A stretch of 64,000 nucleotides of DNA from Gnetum montanum (taxonomy: Eukaryota; Streptophyta; Gnetopsida; Gnetales; Gnetaceae), in NCBI GenBank assembly GCA_015680685.1, contig MNCI01009594.1, forward strand, positions 1,112-65,111, read 5' to 3'. This document shows positions 46,590-60,050 of the stretch, in pieces. The notes beneath the pieces are model-generated. The model searched no databases, was not told the DNA's origin, and saw only the letters and a list, made by a program, of their open reading frames with translations. The translations under genes were made by a program, and so were the position numbers. How positions within the stretch are numbered: position 1 is the stretch's first letter; every line of letters starts with the position of its first letter.

Positions 46590-48185
46590 TGAAACACCGT
46601 GGAAATTGTGAATTAGCCTAAGGCAAAGATTCACATTTTGGGCGAAGGTTTATGACAAAATTTAAGAAGGCAGAACAAGGCAAATAAAGGCAAAGAGTCA
46701 AGTCTCCAAGTTCCTTACAGAATTCAATCTTACTGTGTTTTCTTTCTTTACGCTACATTACGCAACATAGCGTAGTGACGCTTAGCGTAACTCTGCTTAA
46801 CATAGCCTGATATCACAAGGTAACCTACTTCGATAAATTTGATGAAGTTTAAGGCCTAAGCAGTGTGATTTGAGACTTGTCGTATATTCTACTAAGTCTT
46901 TTGTCCAAGGCTGAGTTTACACTCTGATTACGCAAAACAACATAACGAGCTTCAAGAAAGTCAAAGTAAGAGTCCAAGGAAGTGCAGCAGATTGACTTAT
47001 TTCTTTTTGTAGATTGGTCGCTTTATGCTCGTTACGCTACGTAGCGTACAACAACGTAACTCATCATCAAGTCGATCATTTTTACGCTTTATTATGCTTT
47101 GCGATGTAAATGAGCATAAAACAGCTTAAATCAATATTTCCATGCTTTATTACGCTCTACCACATGACGCAGCATGAACGAGTGTAATACAGCCTAAGAC
47201 CAACTAGGAAAATACCAAAAATGCACCTGTTATCCACATGCACGATACACTGATGAGTGTATTGTGTGTAATCATGAAGCGGCTTTGGCAGAAGTGGTTG
47301 ACAGCGTACTTTGCCCCTTTTCCCAGAAATATGACATGACATAGCCAGTTTCAACATAAAGTTGATCAAGTTAATGTTATTTTGAAGGTTTGAGACACGT
47401 GTCATTAGGGCCGTGCCTTTTCCACATGTTGTCGAACTTATAAATACTCTAGTTGGCGAAGAAAAAAAGGATGGACATCTTTGACTTTTGGTAGTTATCA
47501 CCTTTAAGTAGAGACAGGAAACATCTTGGAGCATTTTTTGGCAGCAGGAGCGATCACCCCTTTGGTGCAAATACAGTTCTCCCCATTGGTGATCATTGGC
47601 AGCTTTGAGCAGAGACTATCGAAGGTAAAGGGAACAGATCAGACATTGAGAGATCATCTGGTGCAGTTGGCAAGATCTATTGATCAGAAATAGTTGATCG
47701 ATAGACATCCGAACTTGACCTTCCTTGCATCCTATCTTTGGCTTACGAGGTAGATCAAGCTTCATTCTATACTTCTTGTTGAACAGTTTTCTTATTATTT
47801 TGTGTATGCTTCGCACAAGATAAGCGGTGTTTTCCATTGGAACTTTTTATACAATATACTCAGTTTTCGGGTCAAAGCATAGATCTTGGAATTGTACATT
47901 TTTCTTAAATTCGATCCTCCTTGTCATGTTGACGTTGTCGTTATTCCAATTTATCTACATCGTTTTCTACTCCTTTTGTGATTCATCAAATGAAATTGTT
48001 TCATGGAATATCTATAACATTCATCAATTCACTGATTGAGTAAGTCCCTATTTGATCGACAAGACCGTTCAGGGCACTGCGGATTCGTTTTCTCCAGCAT
48101 GGCCCTTGCATGGATCCATGGTTAAGACTATGTACATGGATTTTTGTTTGGTATTTTCTAGCTACCAACATTTTCTGTCGTTACA
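46590..48185 (+). repeat. 3' LTR of D
   Basis: It starts TGAAACACCGTGGAAATTGTG and ends GTCGTTACA before GAGTA. The TATA box TATAAATA is at 47439-47446. Palindromic words lie at about 46757-46800, 47024-47065, 47079-47120 and 47145-47190, including the perfect 16-bp palindrome TACGCTACGTAGCGTA at 47033-47048. Confidence 0.9.
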
Positions 48186-48190
48186 GAGTA

Positions 48191-49260
48191 GGTAGCCAAG
48201 GAGGTGGAAGAACTAAGAAAACATAAAAATGAACTAAGAAAACATAAAAATGCCGAAGAATACAATAGGAATCCTTCTATTCAGAAAAAGGTGGTTTGAT
48301 TTTGTGACAGTGAGGATGAATTCACTAGAGATGAGATGGTTAACTAAAAGACCTTTCCACTCCAAAAATTGCAATAAAAAATCATGGCTAAGTCTGATCA
48401 ATTATGAGACTCCATGGATAATAGGTTTCAAGCTATTTTAAAAATTACTGAAGAGTCCAAGGAGCAAAGTGATGAGAGTGAGCACCAGAGGCATATCGAA
48501 GTTAAATGTGTCATATCTAAGGGTAAAGGTAAAATGGTTGCAATAGAGATGACTATGGATAGTGATTTAGATGATGATGGTGGGTGTGACATCTACCAAT
48601 ATGAACATCCTAAGGGATGTTGTCTAGTTGTGTTAAATTTGCAAGAATCTAGGATGTATGCCCTACATCCATGACTTGTACAAAGGCAAACACCCAAAAG
48701 ATTACCTTATTCAGAAGGTAATCCTCGATAGTTCCACCAACCATAACAATAGTATCCGAGTGGAACTTGATCATAACGTTATGAATTTTACTAATAGTGG
48801 TAGTAAACATAATCATGGGCATTGCCACCTCCAAGGTAGAAGCACCCTTACCAACAACTATATCCCTATGGTTACTATATTTAGCAACCTTCATCTCCAA
48901 GGGACTCCTCTCATCATGTTTCTATTTACCAACCTCACCACTACCCCCTAAAGTATACCAATCACCCCATCTATGGAGGGATGCCACCTACTACCCTCAT
49001 GTACCTCCTATCCTTGCACCTACTCCTTCACCTCCTACATAGCTCCCACCTACTCATCCAAGTAGGGTGAATTACCTACACAATCATAGCAAAGGAAGTT
49101 AATCTGCAATTGGTTAATCCATCAAGTGGACCAAAACCATGAACAAAGAAAAAACCCTTCTTCTGACCTCATAGTCCACCAAAGCCCTCAGACACATTGT
49201 TGGTTGGTAACCCTACTCCTCCAATTTGCTCTATTTCCTCTTTATCTAAGTCCCTTTTAA
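48191..49260 (+). pseudogene. gag: gag of E, 3' part (after D)
   Basis: The gag of E continues after D with lysine-rich sequence (NCNKKSWLSL near 48365) and an acidic stretch (IEMTMDSDLDDDGG near 48540-48580). A proline-rich tail follows (PHLWRDATYYPHVPPILAP, about 48965-49025), like the tail of the A gag. Many stops and frameshifts are present. Confidence 0.6.
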
Positions 49261-49289
49261 ATCAAAATCCTTCTTGAATTCATACTGTA

Positions 49290-52200
49290 ATGCTGACACA
49301 TGTTGTATCTGATTGGATTCAAGGTGGTAACCTGCCCAGAAAGGTAGCTGATCCTGGGAGTCCCCTTGTTTACTTACAAATCGCTATGAATGAGGCTTGT
49401 AAAGCTCTTCTTAACTTTGGTTCTAGTGTTAATTTGATCTCGCATGAGATGTACACAATGTGAAACCTTTCTCCCATGAAGAAGAGAAAAATTCAACTAG
49501 AACTGGTAGACCGATCCATAACTATTACATTGGGACTAGTTGAGGACATTATCACCACCATTTGTGGTTGGTCATATGCTACTAATTTCCTAGAAATCGA
49601 ATTGGAGAACTGCAAGGAGGCATTTCCAATTATTATGGGAAGGATATGGTTAAGTACTATTGATGTCAAAATGGGCATTAGAGAGTTTTCATTGCTAATA
49701 CCAAAAGAAAATAAATTTGGAAAGATTAAGAAGAATAGAGTTCCATGTATCACGTATAATGATTTAGGGTGCCATTGTGTGTAGAAGTTATGGTCAGTAA
49801 AGCAAACATCTATCTCTGCATGCAAGCTATGTGCACCAAAAGTTGAGATCTAGAGATGTTTATATGTAGTACTGACAAAATGAGAAGGTACCCACTGGCT
49901 GATAGCTAATTATAGTAGTAGTACATTATGTATGGAACCTACTAAGGGCCTAACATATGAATATGTTGCAAGTATGGATGAACTTCAGTAAGTTCATTAC
50001 TAGCTCTCTAAAGGAGCAAATGATGATGTAAATTCCTAACAATTTTAAATAAGAGACCCTTAAATTGAAGACACTACCAGCTGGAATGAAGTATGTATTT
50101 TTGAAAAATGGGAGATCAGTTATTATTAATTCCAAGCTTACTATAGAATAAAAGAGAAAGTTGATAAAAGCTATGGGAAAATGGTTAGCAACCTTTGCCT
50201 GATCATATTCCAAACTCACTAGGATAGATCCAAGAATATGCTAGCACTAAATGTACACTATCCTTTCCATCAAGCCAAAAAAGATCATAGCAAATTTTGA
50301 ATCCAAACTTAAAGCAGATTGTCAAAGAGAAGATTGAACAACTCCTCAAAGTAGGATTCATCTACCTTGTTCTAGATAGTATGTGGGTAAGTCCACTCGT
50401 GATCATACCTAAGAAGGGAGGCAAATGGCTAGTGTGCATTGACTTATGGCTGCTCCACATGGCAAATTTCAATGATCATTTTCCATTACATTTTGTCAAC
50501 CAAGTGCTACACACCATTTTGGAGTACAACTATTACAACTTTCTAGATGGTTATAGTAGCTATAACCAAATCTGGATTGCACTAGAGGACCAAGAATAGA
50601 TAACTTTCACAAGTCCTTAGGGAAATTTTGCTTACTATCAAATGCCATTTGTTCTATGTAATTCCCTAGCCACATTTTAATGATTAATTCTCAACACTTT
50701 CGAACAACAGATTAGTACCAGGGTAGAAGTCTTTATGGATGATTTTTCTACCTACAGAGCAACATTCGAGCAAGCCTTGGACCATCTTGAGCATGTGTTG
50801 AAGAGATGTGTCAAAAAAAACCTCCAACTCAATTGGCAAAAGAGCCATCTTGTGGTCTAGGAAGGCATAGTCTTGGGGCAACACATTTCAAAAGAAGGAA
50901 TCAAGGTAGACCCTAAAAAAATAAGGGTCATCCAAGAAATAACCCACCAACCTGAAATAATCAAAGAAGTGTTGTCATTTCTTTGTCATACTAGCTACTA
51001 CAAATTCTTAATTGAGAATTTTTCCAAAATCACCAAGCCATTGGTAGAATTGACAAAGAAGGATGAATCATTCATCTGAACCCCTACATATGAAGTAGCA
51101 TTTCAACAATTGAAGCAAAAACTTTTTGAAACCCCCATTCTTCAAGCACTAGATTGGTCTAGACTATTTCATGTAATGATTAATGCATAAAATTATGCTT
51201 TGGGGGCAATATTTATGTAGATGGATGATCAAAAATGTCCATATTATATTCACTACCCAAGCTGAAGCATTGCAAGTGCACAACTAAACTACAACACCAT
51301 AGAAAAAGAGTTGATGGTAATGATGTTTACCTTAGAGAAGTTCAAGCACTATGTGCTTGGCTACAAAGTGTTTGTGCACACAGATCATAGCACCATTTGA
51401 TTTCTAATGAACAAACCAATGGTGAGCCCCTAGGTTATATGGTGGTTTGTGATTTTGTAAGAATTTGATCTCATGATGGTAGATTATAAAGGAGTCAAGA
51501 ATGTGGTCACGGATCACCTATTGTAATTAAGATGGGATGACAAGGAGAAAGAGGACCCTTTATCTAACCAATTTCCTAACGAATCTCTCCTTTTAGGGGC
51601 TATTAATACACAAATGTCCAATGAACCAAAATTGTATGAAACCATCCTCACTTATCTACTTAAGAAAGAACTACCATAAGCGCTAGACACTAGAAAGAAA
51701 CAACAATTTCATCACTGGGTCAAGCATTTTATGAGGATTAATGGAAATATTTACAAACTTATTTCCGACAACCTAGTACATTGGTGTGTTCCTAATACAA
51801 ATCAACTACATGTTCTCCAAGATTCTCACAAAATTCCTTTTAGGGGCCACTATTCCAGGAGATGCATAGCCATAAAAGTCCTCATGGTAGGGTATTATTG
51901 GCTATCTTCAGGAATGCACATTAGTTCGTCCATGTTTGTGATTATTGCCAAAGGAATGATGGAATGATAGCTCGAATGGAGAGACCACAACAATGGATAC
52001 AACCTTTCAAGACATTTAATATTTGGGGCATTGACTTCATGGATCCCATTGCACCTTTATCAAATGAAAAGGCATATATAATAGTCGTAGTTGAATATTG
52101 TACCAAGTGAGCTGAAGCAGTAGCTATCACGAACTATACATCCACCATTGCTTCTCGATTTGTATATCAAAGCATTGTAAATAGCTTTAGTGCACCTTGT

Positions 52201-52880
52201 GTGTTAATTTCTAATAATGGAACTCATTTTACAAGTATTTCTAGAAATTGATGTATCACATAGGGGTTGAACATAAACTCACAACACCATATCACCCCCA
52301 AGCCAATGGTCAAGCTAAGGTCACTAATTAGGAGATTACAAAAAATCTTAACACGTACAATTAGAAAATACTGAATGGACTAGAGCACTAAATTAAATGA
52401 TGCCCTTTGGGCCTATCACTCCACATGGAAGCTTCTCATAAGTTATTCTCCCTATGAGCTTGTGTACAAAAAACTATCCACATTGGCCATCCAATTCGAG
52501 CTTCGTACACTCTCTACAACCTATGACCTTGACCTAAATCTAAGTCTATCATAGAAAAAATGATTGATGAACCTTAACTTACTAGACAAAAATCAGTTAA
52601 TGGCCCTATCATCCAATGAACACATAATGCATTCAACAAGAAATTCCATGACCTCAAGATAAGAAAAGTCAAGTTTTAACTAAGAGATAAGGTTCTCTAT
52701 TGGAATCCTGCACATGTACCGCAACAAACGAAATTTTAAACATTGTGGGAAGGACCTTACATCATTGATGAGAATTTTCTATCTAGGGCCATGATCATCT
52801 ACAAAATTGATAGCCCAAATAAGAAACAATTAGTCAACATTCAACAAATAAAAACTTTCCATGAGCCCAAGCCAACCAAC
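49290..52880 (+). pseudogene. pol: pol of E: protease, RT, RNase H, integrase
   Basis: Protease lies at about 49290-49790: KALLNFGSSVNLISHEMY has N in place of the catalytic D, then PIIMGRIWLSTIDVKMG. RT lies at 50290-51080 (IEQLLKVGFIYLV, WVSPLVIIPKKGGKW, LDGYSSYNQIWIAL, catalytic FMDD at about 50730-50742). RNase H runs about 51080-51540 (YNTIEKELMVMMFTLEKFKH, VFVHTDHSTI, YKGVKNVVTDHL). Integrase runs 51720-52880: HYSRRCIAIKVLMVGYYW, GIDFMDPIAP (first D kept), LISNNGTHF (second D changed to N). RT is broken by TAG stops (for example 50597). Its domain order equals that of B on the opposite strand. Confidence 0.87.
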
Positions 52881-52959
52881 TAAGCAAACACCTTGCCAGA
52901 TGAACAACCACACTTAATCTTTCAGATCTCTCCTTCCAACTTAGTCATGGTGGAGATGG

Positions 52960-54961
52960 CCACCCATACTAACACCTCTTGTGGCTCCTTAGTCTTTTGA
53001 TTTTTTTTTTGTTTTACGCATTTTTGATTTTACAACTTTTTGTTTTCATTTTCTTTGTTTTACATATTTTTGTTTATCAGGATATTGATTTTTTCTTAGT
53101 TTTTTTCATACCATGGTTAATATATTCAATATTTATTGTCTACTATTTTACTTTCTTTTATGGTTATATTTGCTTGTGTCTAATGTGATTCTCTATTTTT
53201 TCTACTAATAAGGTGGTAGATACAATGGTAATGCGCTACTTAATGATGGTATGTTTCATTTGTAATTTGATTTGTTGATGTTTTTTTTTTTTACTTTGAA
53301 TGTCATTACTAACAACTAGAACATGATTTCTTTTTATTTAATAGGCAATGATTCCACATCATCCAATCATCCACATACTCTATGGTTTTCCTTATTTTGG
53401 AAATGTGGAGTCGCTTCTTCATTAATGCAACTTTAATAAATTGGTGACCTATGTAGTTTCTAGAATTGGGAAGGAATCAAACATTTGGACAGCGTGTAGC
53501 TTGAAGGGGATGTAGTATTCTTTATGTTTTTCTATTTTCCTATGTGCAGGAGTGTTCTAATAAACTTCTCATCGTTCTATGTCATTTCATAATAGAAAGT
53601 CAAATAAGTCCTTGCATGGTGTGGTCCTCATCACAACAAGAGAAAAGAAAGATAGAAGATGAGGATTCAAAGCATACCCCTTGGACAAAATAAATATGAA
53701 AAAGTACATGGATCTTTGCATGGTATGGTTTCCATTCAAAAAAAACATGGGAATTCAAAGCACACCCCTTAGACAAAATAAAAGAGCTACAAGCACTGGT
53801 TATGAGACTTGTCTTATTTCTCACTTCCTACCTTCACTGTAATCTTGAATGGTGGTTATTTTGTGGGACCATTCTTGTATCTTAGGGGATGGACTAGCCT
53901 TAGAATGTTGATGCAAAGTCACTGAAAGTGGTTGATTTTTGTCTAGATTGAGGATTGATCCTACGAAGTCATTTAATCACAAAATTCACAAGGAACTACA
54001 TGTGACCATAATTAGGAACTCCATTCTACTCTCTCTATCATCCATCTATGCTTTTCATGCCTCACCTCACTATCAGTTTCAGGTTTTGATTCAATGTTCT
54101 AGTTTGATGTGTTGTGTTTCTCAGTCAATTACTTTTGGGATTTTGTACTTAATTTTTTGTAACCATTAATCATCCATGATGCGTATGGACTCCTTGGTTT
54201 GAATTTATGCAAGGGCATAAAAGGCCTGTGTTTGCTTTGGGGAGGATCCACTTGCATATCTTTTGGTTTGGTTAAGTCAAGTTCGTTATCCTTAGACATT
54301 GTTACAATCAAATTCTTTTTATTTACTCCATCCATGTCATCCAATTGTATGCACCTTCACAATTGTTTGTAATGAACTTCTTTTTATTTTTTTGAGTACC
54401 TTGTTTCTAGTATTCCTTGTGTTAAGCTTTTTCTGAATTTTATGAATCACTTCTCTTACTTAACCCATTCGTTAGTCTTTCCACTAATAATATCAAGCAG
54501 TCACTCTATCACAATCATAACTCAACTAGATAAAATCACCAAAAATACAAGGTATTTAGTCATTATCTATTATACTATATATACTAATCCTTGGTTTTGT
54601 TGTAATTACAGTGGAAAGCATGAACTAGAAGTGGGACTGTATTCACCAAGGAGGATGCAACCATATCACTTGTAAGAGATTGTTCATAATCGTTGGATCT
54701 CTTCTACCTCTCCCTCATTCTCCTATGTCAAGAGGGGTTTGATGTCCTTTAGATCGATGGGTGTTCTTTCCTGTTGTTACAAACAACCAATTTTGTACAT
54801 AATTGTAATGTTATCTACTTAGGCACTTCTCTATTTATCTATTTTCTCTATGCCACTCTTCATGTCAGTCAAATAAGTCCACACCCCTTAATATATTTCA
54901 TAAAGGACTTGTTCGTCTTCTTCTGTACTTGAGGATGAGTTTTGATTCAGTCATGGGTGTT
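52960..54961. other. Non-coding 3' internal region of E, with PPT
   Basis: This is T-rich sequence (runs at 52990-53290) with no recognisable domain. It ends with GTCATGGGTGTT, the decayed PPT (about 54950-54961), directly before the 3' LTR. Confidence 0.6.
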
Positions 54962-55809
54962 TGATAAATCATGTTTTTCATATGCATCAATATTGGGGTG
55001 GCTATGATATTGGGTATGCAATATCATGGTCCAAGATGAGATATCATACATTCGATATTGCAAGGTTACTCCTAGTGTATATATATAGCACCTAGGTGCA
55101 TAATTTGAAGTAATTTCTTGGCAATTATGTAACAAAACTCTTGTAGTTTGTCCATTTGAAAGTTATAATATATTCCAAGTGCCCACAGTAGGAGGTCTAA
55201 GTGTGAACGAATCTTTATTCAACCATTCATGTGCCTGAACACACCATTATGTTGGCAATAAAGATGAACTCTTTCATTCATTCCTTGCAACACTTAGACT
55301 TTCTTTCTTATGAATTTATATTTTATGCAATTTACATAAATATTATTTATTCAGTAATTAATTTTGATTAATCAAGCAACTTATGAAGATACACAAGCAT
55401 GACCCCTTCGAACATATGTGCGACACTTGGTAGATCAGAAATGACTAGCCTTTGACAGCCTAGTAGTGTTTGCACAATGTTCAGGTTGTGTCTGGGAAGT
55501 GGGAATGATTACTTTTGCTAGGATAAATTAGATAATATTTTACTTAGCATTTAATCACTCTTAATTTCATTCTTGTTCTAGGAAAATAATTTGGTAAAAA
55601 CACAAAATAATAAAAATCTTACACCTTAGTCACACTTAACCATACAATTGTACTCCACAAGTGCGACTAGGAAGATAACGAATAGACAACATGCACACAC
55701 TATTTAGCTCTAGTGTACCTGGTAATTATAGTCTACAAAATTCAACCAGATCACACGTGAATGCCTATGATTCATATGGTTGGGTGTAGGGGTACCTTGT
55801 CACTCATCA
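54962..55809 (+). repeat. 3' LTR of E
   Basis: It starts TGATAAATCATGTTTTTCATA and ends GTCACTCATCA before AACAT. GATATT/GATATC words occur at 55003-55062 and the TATA box TATATATA at 55078-55085. It aligns with 33576-34439. Confidence 0.9.
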
Positions 55810-55814
55810 AACAT

Positions 55815-55932
55815 ATGCCTTATTATTCTTATTTTCTTTATCATTTTCATCCCTTGTAGCTCTTCTTGTAACTTCTTAAAATGTGCAAGACCAAAACAAC
55901 TATGAAGATGTTTCTAGAACTACATTTAAATT
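55815..55932. other. Short unassigned spacer between E and Copia-F
   Basis: 118 bp of AT-rich sequence with no recognisable feature. Confidence 0.5.
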
Positions 55933-57424
55933 TGTTAGAGAATGATAGTGGAATAAGATTCCTTTGATCTCACTATTGTATAAATTTTAGCTTCAGAAAA
56001 GTCAATTTTGACCACCAAGAGTTGTAGTTTAGTCATGGCTTGAAAAATCATGAGTCATGGTGGTTGACCATGGGTTATGATTAAGTTGTGCTATAATACC
56101 ATGAGCTTACCATGGGTTATGATCTTCCTAAAAATGAGTAAAAATAAACTCTAAGAATATCACAAGTGGGTTACAAGTCATGGTTAGGCCATGGTAAATG
56201 ATCTAGACTCTATTGTACCTCCTTCACACTTTATATTGGGAGCAAGTGAACCATGACTCATGGAACTGTTAAAAAAATAGATAATGAGTTATGATAAGGT
56301 AATGATTACATAGAAATACTTTTGTCAATACCATGAGTTATGGTGAACTTTTAGTTGAGTTGTGATCTTGTAGAAAATAAAGAATGACATCAAAACTAAA
56401 ATTTGATGACAAATAGAACAAATTTAATGATCAAACTTGAGAAATAGAGATCTACAACATGTTTTATGATATCCAAACATGATGATTCTTGCATAAATTA
56501 CAAGATAAACAAATATTGAGTCTTAAATTAAGCTTATATATGCTAAAAGAATAAAACCATCATGAACATGTATAATTTATTAATTCCACTTTAAAATAAT
56601 TTCATATATTATTACAGCCATGAGAGAAACATGAGAACAAACTTCAAGAAGATAAATATGCTTGAAATAAGCACATGAAAAGAGAAATATGTGCTATTAC
56701 ATCAGATTTACATTAAAGGAAAAATCGCTATAAGCAAGAACATGAAAATTGACTTGACTTTGATATTGGAGAGTGAATTCCTTAAATTACAATATAAAAA
56801 CAATTTTATGTTCTTCCAAACAACACTAGAATCATAAGTAAATATTGATTTAACTTTGAAAACTTAATTGAGCTTGAGATTAAAACATGCATATGAAAAA
56901 CTTAATAAAATTCATGAAATTGTGAAAATGCTTGAAAATTATCAAGAGAAGAATCTATGAGAAGGAATTTAGTCTTGAAATTGAAATGATCATGATGCAA
57001 GAATACAATAAATAAGAAAAGGAGAAAGCTAGAAGAGCTTCTCCAAATAAAAATACTAATTGCACAAGAACATTGAAGAATTCAAGCGAGAGATTCTATT
57101 CACTATAACTCAAATAAAATAACAAGGCAAGTTACAATGGAAGGGCTACATCCCTATTTATACTGTTTTTGGAGAGGATTTTGCCTCTTGAAACATGAGT
57201 TATACATGAAGACTCTTGGACACGTTTTGTTCTTTTTGGAAATTTCTTCAATTCCTAACCTTCTAAGATTCTTTTTGTTCATCAAACACACTTATAACAC
57301 CTATTACACTAAGATTTAACATTAAAAAATTAAGGGAAATACTACCAATACACTCTACTATACTTAGTATTAAAGTAAACATGGATAGAGGAGTTAGGAG
57401 CACACATTCATACTATTTCTAACA
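55933..57424 (-). repeat. 3' LTR of Copia-F
   Basis: In minus orientation it starts TGTTAGAAATAGTATG (57424) and ends TCTAACA (55933). A minus-strand TATA box TATAAATA is at 57155-57162. Words of the CCATGAGTCATGG type recur at about 56045-56345. It aligns with 61424-62490. Confidence 0.85.
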
Positions 57425-57559
57425 CACGATCCTTTATTGTGAAATGTGTGAGAACCATGGAATAGAGCCTTATGAACATCCTTTGATTTCTTTTTCTACC
57501 TTTTAGATGTTAATTTTCTTTAATAGGTAGTCCAGCTTGTATTCTTAAAGAGACTTTGT

Positions 57560-58950
57560 AAGGATATTAGCCAATTGATCTTTGGTAGATACATACTTGG
57601 GAAAGATGTTGTCCTCCATTATTTCTTACTTAATGAAGTACTATTTAAAGTTTATATGCTTGGATTTTTTATTAAAGGATATGCTTCAATGAAAATTAAA
57701 TTATTGATGTGTTTTCCATTATAAGCTCAATGGGAAAAAGAATTCAAAGCCTAATTTACTAAAAATCTTCTTAAGCCACAAAATGTGTTGGATGCAATCT
57801 GTCATTACAATGAATTCAGCCTCACATGATGATAAGGGTATTAAATTTTTCTTCTTGTTGCTATAATAGATGGGTTTCACCCCATGGAAGATGATAAAAC
57901 CATCAATTAACCATTCTCTTTTGTAGATCTCCACCACAATTAACATCATAAAATGCATGGAAGCTACCATCTCCTTTGATAAATTTTATGATAAACTCCA
58001 TGGTTTATTTTACATATCTTAAGGAATGCTTGAAAACATTCATGTAGCTTAGTATAGGTTGTTGCATGAATCTTAAAAGATAGGATGTGAAAAATTTAAG
58101 ATTAGGCNTTAGGTTGTTGCATGAATCTTAAAAGATAGGATGTCAAAAATTTAAGATTAGGCCTTAAGTAACAAAGGAACCTCAAACATCTTATCATTTC
58201 TATAGAGAAACATCATCTAAGGAATTTTTATCTTTCACTTGAAGTTTATGATATGGTGGGAGTGGACTAATTGCTAGTTATGCATCGTTTAGGACATATT
58301 ATTCTATGAGATTTTTAGCATATTTTCTTTGATTCATCTTCATTTCATCCTCTTCTTGTTCTACTTGTATTTCTAGGAAGTATCTTAGTACTTCTAGGTT
58401 CTTCATCTCAAATTCTTCTTTCATGTCTCTTCTATTGTCTAAAATCAATTTTTTAGAACTTGATATGAAGACTAAGTCATCAACATATAATGAGATCAAA
58501 ATTACATTAATGCCTACATGGCTGAAGTAGATGGTAGGCTCAAGCATATAGATTTTGTAGTCTCTTTGAAAAGAAAATCATTGATTCTATGAAATCAAGC
58601 TCTTTGAGATTTCTTGATTTTATCAAGAGCTTTGTGAAGCTTGCCAACTTTGTCTTCTTGGCATTGAATTTCAAATCCTTTATGTTGAAGAATGTAGAAT
58701 TATTCTTCAAGAACAACATTAAGGAAGGTTAAATTAACATATATTTGGTACATTTTCACCTTGAGATGGGCTCCTATGTGATCATGAGCTTGATAGTTTG
58801 AAATATTACAATAAAGGAAAATATTTCTTTGTAGTTAACACATCATTAATGCCCCTTGCTATCAACCTTGGCTTATGAGTGAAAATGCTATCTTATTCAT
58901 AAAATTTGATTTTAAATACCCACTTGGTGTCAATGATCTTCTTTTCCTTT
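57560..58950 (-). pseudogene. pol: RT and RNase H of Copia-F
   Basis: RT shows VILISLYVDDLVFIS (YVDD at about 58478-58490) and LEVLRYFLEIQVEQ (about 58360). RNase H shows WLIDGFIIFHGVKPIYYSNK and PLSSCEAEFIVMTDCIQHIL (57770-57930), the SSxEAEY-type block of copia RNase H. Frameshifts and stops separate the two. A 55-bp duplication with an N lies between them (58055-58164). Confidence 0.85.
58055..58164. repeat. 55-bp tandem duplication with an N
   Basis: Copy 1 (58055-58109) and copy 2 (58110-58164) begin TAGGTTGTTGCATGAATC. Apart from the N at 58108 they differ at one base. The N marks an unresolved call, so this may be an assembly artefact. Confidence 0.85.
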
Positions 58951-59352
58951 GGATTTTCCACTAAGGACCATGTGCTTTTATTTCATGATAAAATCATAAT
59001 TCTTTTACATTTCATTCTTCCATTCTTTAACCTTTAGAGCCTTTTTTACACATTAGGGTTAATTAAGGTTAAACTAGTAACATTATATTTTTCTTGACTT
59101 CTTTTATATCATCTTTAGAACGGAGTGTTTAGAATTTGAGATGATTAGGGATCCTTCTACACTCATGGCCTTGGCTCATAGGCCTCTTCCTCCTCCTCCT
59201 TTTCTTCTTAACTATAGAATGTATCTAATCCCAAAGTTTGCTAATCAAAGGTTACACTTCTTGATACATGCAACATCTTCCCTAGTGGATTGAAACACTT
59301 GTAACCACTTGTCTTGGAATCATATCTGAAAAATACACACTTCCTTCCTCTA

Positions 59353-60050
59353 TTATCTATCATTGGGGATGTTCACATAGCATACACATGCAAACACTTT
59401 GATATGGAAGAGATTTAGCACCTTACCATACAATAGTTCGTTGGAAGTTTGTTCACCTATGGAAGATGTAATGATCCTATTTAAGATATAAGCAATCATG
59501 TGAACTATCTCATTATAAAAGGAATTAGAAAGAAAGATATTGTTTAACAAACATTTGCACATATCTTGGATCAGACTATTCTTCCTCTTAACCATTTTGT
59601 TACTTTTTGGTTCATACACACATGTAGTTTGTTTTGAGATACCATGATTTTTACAAAATTCATCAAAATGATCATTTATGAATTCACCTCCTTTATTACT
59701 GCTTCTGAATTTTATTTTTGAGCCAAGCCTATTCTTGACTAATTTATTGACATTTTAGAATATACCACACACTTCATATTTAGAATAAAGAATGTAGGGT
59801 AACATGTACCTAAATAAATTATCAAAACCACCCAAAAATATTTGCATTATCCATGAGAAATAATGGGCATTGTGCTCACAACATCCTTGCAGATTAGTTC
59901 CAAAGCTTTGGTCCTTCTATAACTTGTGCTAGAATGTGAAAGTATCTTTTAATTACCCTTTTGACATGTATCACATACTTCTTGATGTGCTTCTTAAAAG
60001 TTGACTCCAATTGTTCCTTGATTCTTGATGGGCTTGAGAATATTAAAGTA
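59353..60050 (-). pseudogene. pol: Integrase of Copia-F, C-terminal part
   Basis: The minus-strand frame at 59619-59353 reads NKMVKRKNSLIQDMCKCLLN, NEIVHMIAYILNRIITSSIG and FHIKVFACVCYVNIPNDR. This is the stretch of copia integrase around and after the catalytic E, where NGVAERKNRT is usual; here the E is K (MVKRKNS). The catalytic core upstream is more decayed. Confidence 0.8.

Larger units (their letters stand above)
36008..48185 (+). mobile_element. Tat-like Ty3/gypsy element D, lacking RT-IN, with antisense gene
   Basis: It is flanked by the perfect duplication GAGTA (36003-36007 and 48186-48190) inside the gag of E. Order: 5' LTR 36008-37573, gag 37828-40146, protease 40811-41530, TAAACTAGC repeats 41870-42030, antisense gene 46280-42226 (minus), PPT (about 46572-46589) and 3' LTR 46590-48185. 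RT, RNase H and integrase are absent: only about 340 bp separate protease and repeats. D therefore depended on a partner for copying. Its LTRs, PPT and antisense gene are related to those of C. Confidence 0.87.
33576..55809 (+). mobile_element. Athila-like Ty3/gypsy element E, split by D
   Basis: It is bounded by the perfect duplication AACAT (33571-33575 and 55810-55814). Order: 5' LTR 33576-34439, primer site 34441-34458, gag 34660-36002 and 48191-49260, protease about 49290-49790, RT to RNase H 50290-51560, integrase 51720-52880, an ORF-free 2-kb segment, PPT and 3' LTR 54962-55809. Element D (36008-48185) interrupts gag. E shares gag and pol organisation with B but has its own LTR family. 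Confidence 0.9.
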
